From assembly GCA_910584295.1 (NCBI GenBank), contig CAJTYR010000003.1, positions 94,900 to 158,899 on the forward strand: a stretch of 64,000 nucleotides of DNA, read 5' to 3'. The notes below the pieces were generated by a model. That model searched no databases, was not told where the DNA came from, and saw only the letters and a program-made list of their open reading frames with translations. The DNA comes from an uncultured Christensenella sp. Lineage in GTDB: Bacteria > Bacillota > Clostridia > Christensenellales > UBA1242. How positions within the stretch are numbered: position 1 is the first letter of the stretch; each line of letters opens with the position of its first letter. The translations under genes were made by a program, and so were the position numbers. Shown here piece by piece: positions 33,801-39,800 of this stretch.

Positions 33801-36800
33801 AAACTTTGATGTGGAAGAATCAAATATTTCGATTGAAGCAGTTGCTTATGCAAAACATTATACAATCACCTATCATGGTAACAAGGGACAAACATCAGCA
33901 GGTGATGAGTCTTATGTTCAACAAGATGGCGAAGGTCAAAATGATGTTGTATATATGAAAGAAGTTGTTCTTGTTGCAAACAGATTTGCTCGCACTGGTT
34001 ACATCTTCAAAGGCTGGGCAACAAGTGAAGCGAATGCCGAAGCAAAAATTGTTGATTATCCAAAAGAAGCTGTTTATAAGATGACTGAATATGTTTCAAA
34101 TGTTGATCTCTATGCAGTTTGGGAGCCAATCCCATACAGAGTGATTCTTGAAGCAAGTGCAGGAATTGATCTTTCAAAAGCAACAATAGTTGTGGGAGAT
34201 GAAGCAAGACCTTACGAAGAGGGTATGCTTATTGATTTCGACAGCGTTGTTAAAGTTTATTATAAATATCCAACTGAAGGGGGAGAAGAGTTGTCAGCAC
34301 TCGCTGGTGGTTATGATTTTGCAAACTTCACAGTTGGAGAAAACATTGTTGAAAGCGAAGAAGTTTTCTATGAGTTCACTCTCAAAGGGGAAACAATAGT
34401 AAAACTCAATGCTTCACCAAGAACAGACACCAAGTTTGAAGTCAGATATTCGCTCAAAAAACTTGATGAAGATTCTTATGTTGAGGTTGAGGCTGATAGA
34501 TTTGTCGCAGAGGGCGAGACAGACAGAATTGTTGATTTTGATTATCTTAATTCGCTTAAGATTGTCAAAGAATACGAAGGCTTTGCATACTCTGCAATCA
34601 CCGACGGAGAGAATCTTGGTTCGGTTGTGATCAGATATCACAATGATGATAAGAATTATACTGTTGTTGAAATTAGATATGTTCGACTTGCTTATAATTT
34701 GACTCTTTCAACTTCAATTGGAGTTCAAGATTTCTATCCAGAAGTTTCAATCAGTGGAAACATGACAGAAACTGAAGGAATATATAAGATTGTTTATGGC
34801 ACTCCAACAAATCTTGTTTTGAATATGCTTGCTGGTTATAGTTTTGATGACTTTGAAGTGAGTGTAAGCATGATGAAAGGTTCTGTTCCTTTGACTGATG
34901 ATGGAAAAACATCTTGGATCTTGACAAAGGGCGAGAATGGCTTCTATTTTGAAGGCAAACTTGTTCTTGAAATTGTCAAAGAGGATGGAGTTTATAAGAT
35001 TGCGTCAATGCCTGCTTATGCAGTGTCAATCAACACAATCTCTCATGCAAACAACTATTCAATCACATACAACAGAAATTTGAATGATGAAGACTCAGAG
35101 ATTGACGAAGTAAATGTTACTTTCAATACTGCTTACAACATCAAGAATATTAAAACTCTTGGATGGAGCAAACCTGGATATGACTTTGTTGGTTGGGCAA
35201 CTTCAAAAGCAAATGCATCAGCCACAAATCCAGTTGTTCAATACACCTTTGAAGACGATAATGATTTGTCGTTCGCTTCTTATGACACCATCGGAGATAT
35301 TGAACTTTGGGCAGTTTGGACTCCAGCGGATGTTGTATATAAAATTGAATACTACTTTGAAAATGTGGATGGCTCATACAGCATAAATAATGCCTTCACA
35401 AAAAATCTTGAAGGAAAGACTGATAGCACAGCATCGTATGTTCTTCTTGCAGAAGGGGATGTCGCTGGGTTTGAGTTTGATGAAACACACAAACTTGGCG
35501 TGCTTTCAGGAAAGATTGAGGCAGACGGAAGTCTTGTGCTTAAAGTTTACTATTCAAGATTATGGTTTGCATTCAGACTTTCTTATGATGTTGGTTTTGA
35601 TGAGATTTCAGTTTCTTCATCAAACAACAACATCAAAGATCTGGTTGTGGATGAAGAGAACAAACTTATCACAGCAAATGTGAAATATGGTGCAAATGTG
35701 ACAATCACAAAGCAAATTCATGAAGGATATGAGTTTACAGGGTATAATGTCACTCCAACAAATTTGATTGTGACAGATGACAGCTTTGTTATGCCTGTTG
35801 CAAATGTGTCAATTGTTGCAGAAACAGATCCTATTGAATATACACTTACTTTCAAGACAGAGTTTGGAGGATTTGTTGGAACTGGTGGAGAAGTTGTAAC
35901 ATCGCACGAACAAAAATTTGTTTACCTCACAAAGAATAATCTTTGGACAAACAGATTTGAAAGAAATGGATACACTTTCCTTGGTTGGTCTTTGACAAAA
36001 GAGGGAGAAGTTGAGTATACCGACGGACAAATGTTTGAATATAACTTTGCAAGAGATTTGGAATTTGTTGCTGTTTGGGAAAAGAACAGAGACACAAACT
36101 TCACAGTAAACTTCTATTTGCAAAACATTGACGGAAGCAGAACTCTCAAGTCAATCACACTTAAAGGTGCAACAGATGAAGTAATCACGAAAAAGCTGGT
36201 TGAGGAAGCATTTGAACTTATTGATGTAAATCATGATGGATACTATTTTGTGAAAATCAGAGAGTCCTCTCCAATAATTGTTGGAGATGGCACAGGGCTT
36301 GCTTCAGCAGAATATGATTTGGTTGGCTTTAATGTTGATTTTGACTTTGAGGACGAAAGAGGCGAAGTGGTTGGAATTTCAAAAGTTTCTGCCACCTATC
36401 AGACAATCACAGGAGACGAAACAAAGACGATTGTTTCTGGTGATAAAGAAAGCGTTTTGTATACCGCAAAATTGACTCTTAAGATTGACTTTGTTGCAGG
36501 TTACAAACTTAAACAAGTTCAAGTGACTGGAGCAACTTACTCAAATATAATCACAACTCTTAATGCAGATGGAAGCGTAAGCTTCATAATGCCATCAGAG
36601 GCGATTGAAGTTAAAGTTGTTGTTCAAACAGAAACTTATGCAATTAAGTTCTTCAAAAACTTCAAACTTGATGTGACTTACACAACTCAAGAAGTTAGAT
36701 ATCTTCAAGAAAATGTTTCACTTGTTGGAAACTATGTTGAAACTGGATACACTCTTCTTGGTTGGGCAACAAGCTCAAGTGGAATTGTTGAATATGAATT

Positions 36801-39800
36801 GGGTGAAACAATTCCAAAATACACAATGACAGAAGGGCTTGAGTTGTATGCTGTTTGGGAAAAGAATGAATATGTTGTCTCATTCAGCAACAATGGCGGA
36901 AATGGAAACATTTTGGACATCAATGTAAAATATGATGAAATCACAGATTTGCCAGACGCAAATGGCTTCACAAAAGTGGGATATCAATTTGTTGGTTGGT
37001 CAAGAAATTCAGATGAAGCACAATTCACAACTGTAAACAATCAGTCAGAGATTTCTGCAAGTGGAATTTATTTCAACAGAGCAACAGGAAGATTTGTTGT
37101 TTATAATCTTGCAACAGGAAACACAGACGACAATCATGTCATTTTGTATGCTATCTGGACTCCAATTAAATACAGTGTAACCCTTTCTTATGCAGAGACT
37201 GCAGAGCAAGAGAAACCACTTGGAGAACTTGCATATGACAGTGACTACACAATCCAAGCATTCTCTTCCTTGGGTTGGAGAAACCAAGGTTATGAATTTG
37301 TTGGCTGGTATTATTATGATGATGCTGGACAACGACAAGAAATTGACTGCGATGCAGACACTCCTTGCACAATCAGAAACTTGACTGCAACAAATGGAAA
37401 AGAAGTCAAAGTTTATGTGCGTTGGGGACTTGGCGATGCAGAATTTACAATCAGAATTTTGCTTGAAACACTTTCTGGTGAATATGGTGCAGTTGTTGGA
37501 CATTATAAGGACATCACTGGAAACACAATCAGAACAGAATCTGTCATTACAAGTGAATATGTTTATAATCAATATCTTTCAAAGAGTGAAGAAGGTAAAG
37601 TTGAAGGCTTTGAATATTTGAAATCATTCCAAGCAACAGAAACTGTTTTGGGAAATGGTTCAACAATCATTGTTGTCAGATATTCAAGAAGATATTTCAA
37701 CTTGGTTGTAAACCTTCAAAACAGCGTTTCAAAAGTTGTAATTGCAACTGAAAACAACACTCATATGATTGACAACAAAAACTCAAGTGACACAAGAATC
37801 GTTTGGTCTGTTATGTTTGGCGACAAAGTTACTCTGACGGTGAGCGAAAGTCAAGGATATAAAGACCCTATGATCGAACTTGTTGCAGATGAAAGTGTTG
37901 AGGGGGTTGTTGTAAACGGCTTTTCATTCTATATGAAAGGAACAGACGGAATTAAGGATCTTGCAGGAAACATCACAATCAATGCATTGGCTGTGCCAAG
38001 AGACGACACAACGTACAACATCAACATCTTTAAGCAAAGTTTAAATCTTGATTATGCTGATGCACCACAAACAATTTCTGGAACTGGCACAACTGGAGCG
38101 TTAATTGATCCAGAAGCTGTCAAACTTTTGGTGATTGGAAACAGCACACTTGATTTTGCAGGGTTCACATTTGGTTCAGTTTCTTTGGAAGATGTTGCAA
38201 TCAAGGGAGACGGAACATCTGTTGTCAATGTATACTTCACAAGAAATAGTTATGCAGTTTTTGCAGAAACAGAAAACCAAAAAGCAATTGACTTCACTTT
38301 TGAAAATGCAGAGTATTTGTTTGGGCAAGCTGCACTCATCACATTCAACCTTAACAAAGGATACACTTTGGTTGAGGAAACAGACATTAAAGTGCTTGAT
38401 GCTGATGGAAATGATTTGTCAGATGTGACATATAAAGTGGTTAAGGCAGAAACTCCTTCAGGAATTATTGTCTACACAATCAATTTGACAGTGCCTGCAC
38501 AAGCTGTGACTATCAGACTTGCTCCTCATAAAAACACTGACACTGTTTGGAAAATTTCCTACTTGTTTGAATCTTTGAACATGGATGGGACATATGAGAA
38601 ACTTGCCGGATACCCAGACATAGAAAAAACGGGCGAGACAGAACAAGCCTTGACAATCAATGATCTTGCACTTGATGGAATTGAGATTGCTGGTTTCGCT
38701 CTGTATCGAACAACACTCGAAGATGCTGAACATGTTCTTATCAAAGGTGACGGCTCAACTGTTGTGACAGTTTACTTCAATAGACTTCGTAAAAATGTTA
38801 AAGTTACATTTGTTGACGCAAACAAAGGATATGTGGATGATTCATTCACCATTCTTGTGAAAAACAAGACCCCAGAGGTTGTTTCAACAATGGTATGGTC
38901 TGTTGGTTTTGGACAAACGATCACAACAAACTTGAGAATCGGTGAGGGCTTTGACTTTGGCGGATACATGATCAATGGAAAACTTCAAACAAACAATGTG
39001 ACTGGCACTTTGATGACATATGTTGTTGGATCTAAAGATGATGTGGATGATGAAGAGGTTGAAATCACAATCACAATCATTGCAAAGACAAACATATCTT
39101 ACACGCTTCAATATTTTGTTCAATCCAAAAACGGAGGAACATCTGGATATGGAGATTCCGTTCTTAAGGTTGTTCAAACTGGCACGACAAATGCATATTT
39201 GTCTCAAGAGTTCATTCAAAAGAACTTTATTGAGGGGCTTGCAAACCTTCCAGGGTATCGAGAGGAAGACTTCAAGGGAGTGTTGTTTGGCTATTACACT
39301 GCAACAATGCATGGAGAACCTGTCGATATTGCAAACATCTATATTGCAGGAGACAAGAGTACAACAATCAAATTCTACTACGCACTTCGACTTATCACAG
39401 TTGCAATCAACTATGATGATGAACAGATTGAAAGCGTTCGAGGTGAAGGAAGTTATGCTTTTGGAGCAGAAGTGACAATCTCTGCAAAACCAAAAGTTGG
39501 TTACAGATTTGTATCTTGGGAAATCATCAAAGGCGGAGATGAAGATAACAAGTTGATTGTTACAACAAATGAATATACTCTCATCATTGACGATGATGTG
39601 GACATCAGGCTTAATGTTGAATCTGATGTTGCAGACACGACTTTCACAGTTGAGTTCTACTTTGAAGTTTTGGGTCAACTTGATTTTGGACAGCCACAAA
39701 TTGTGGAGACAAAGGATGGGGTTACAGAAGCTGAAATCAACATCAATCTGCTCAAGAGAGAGTTTGATGGATATGAATTTGAGAGATACACTTGTGACAA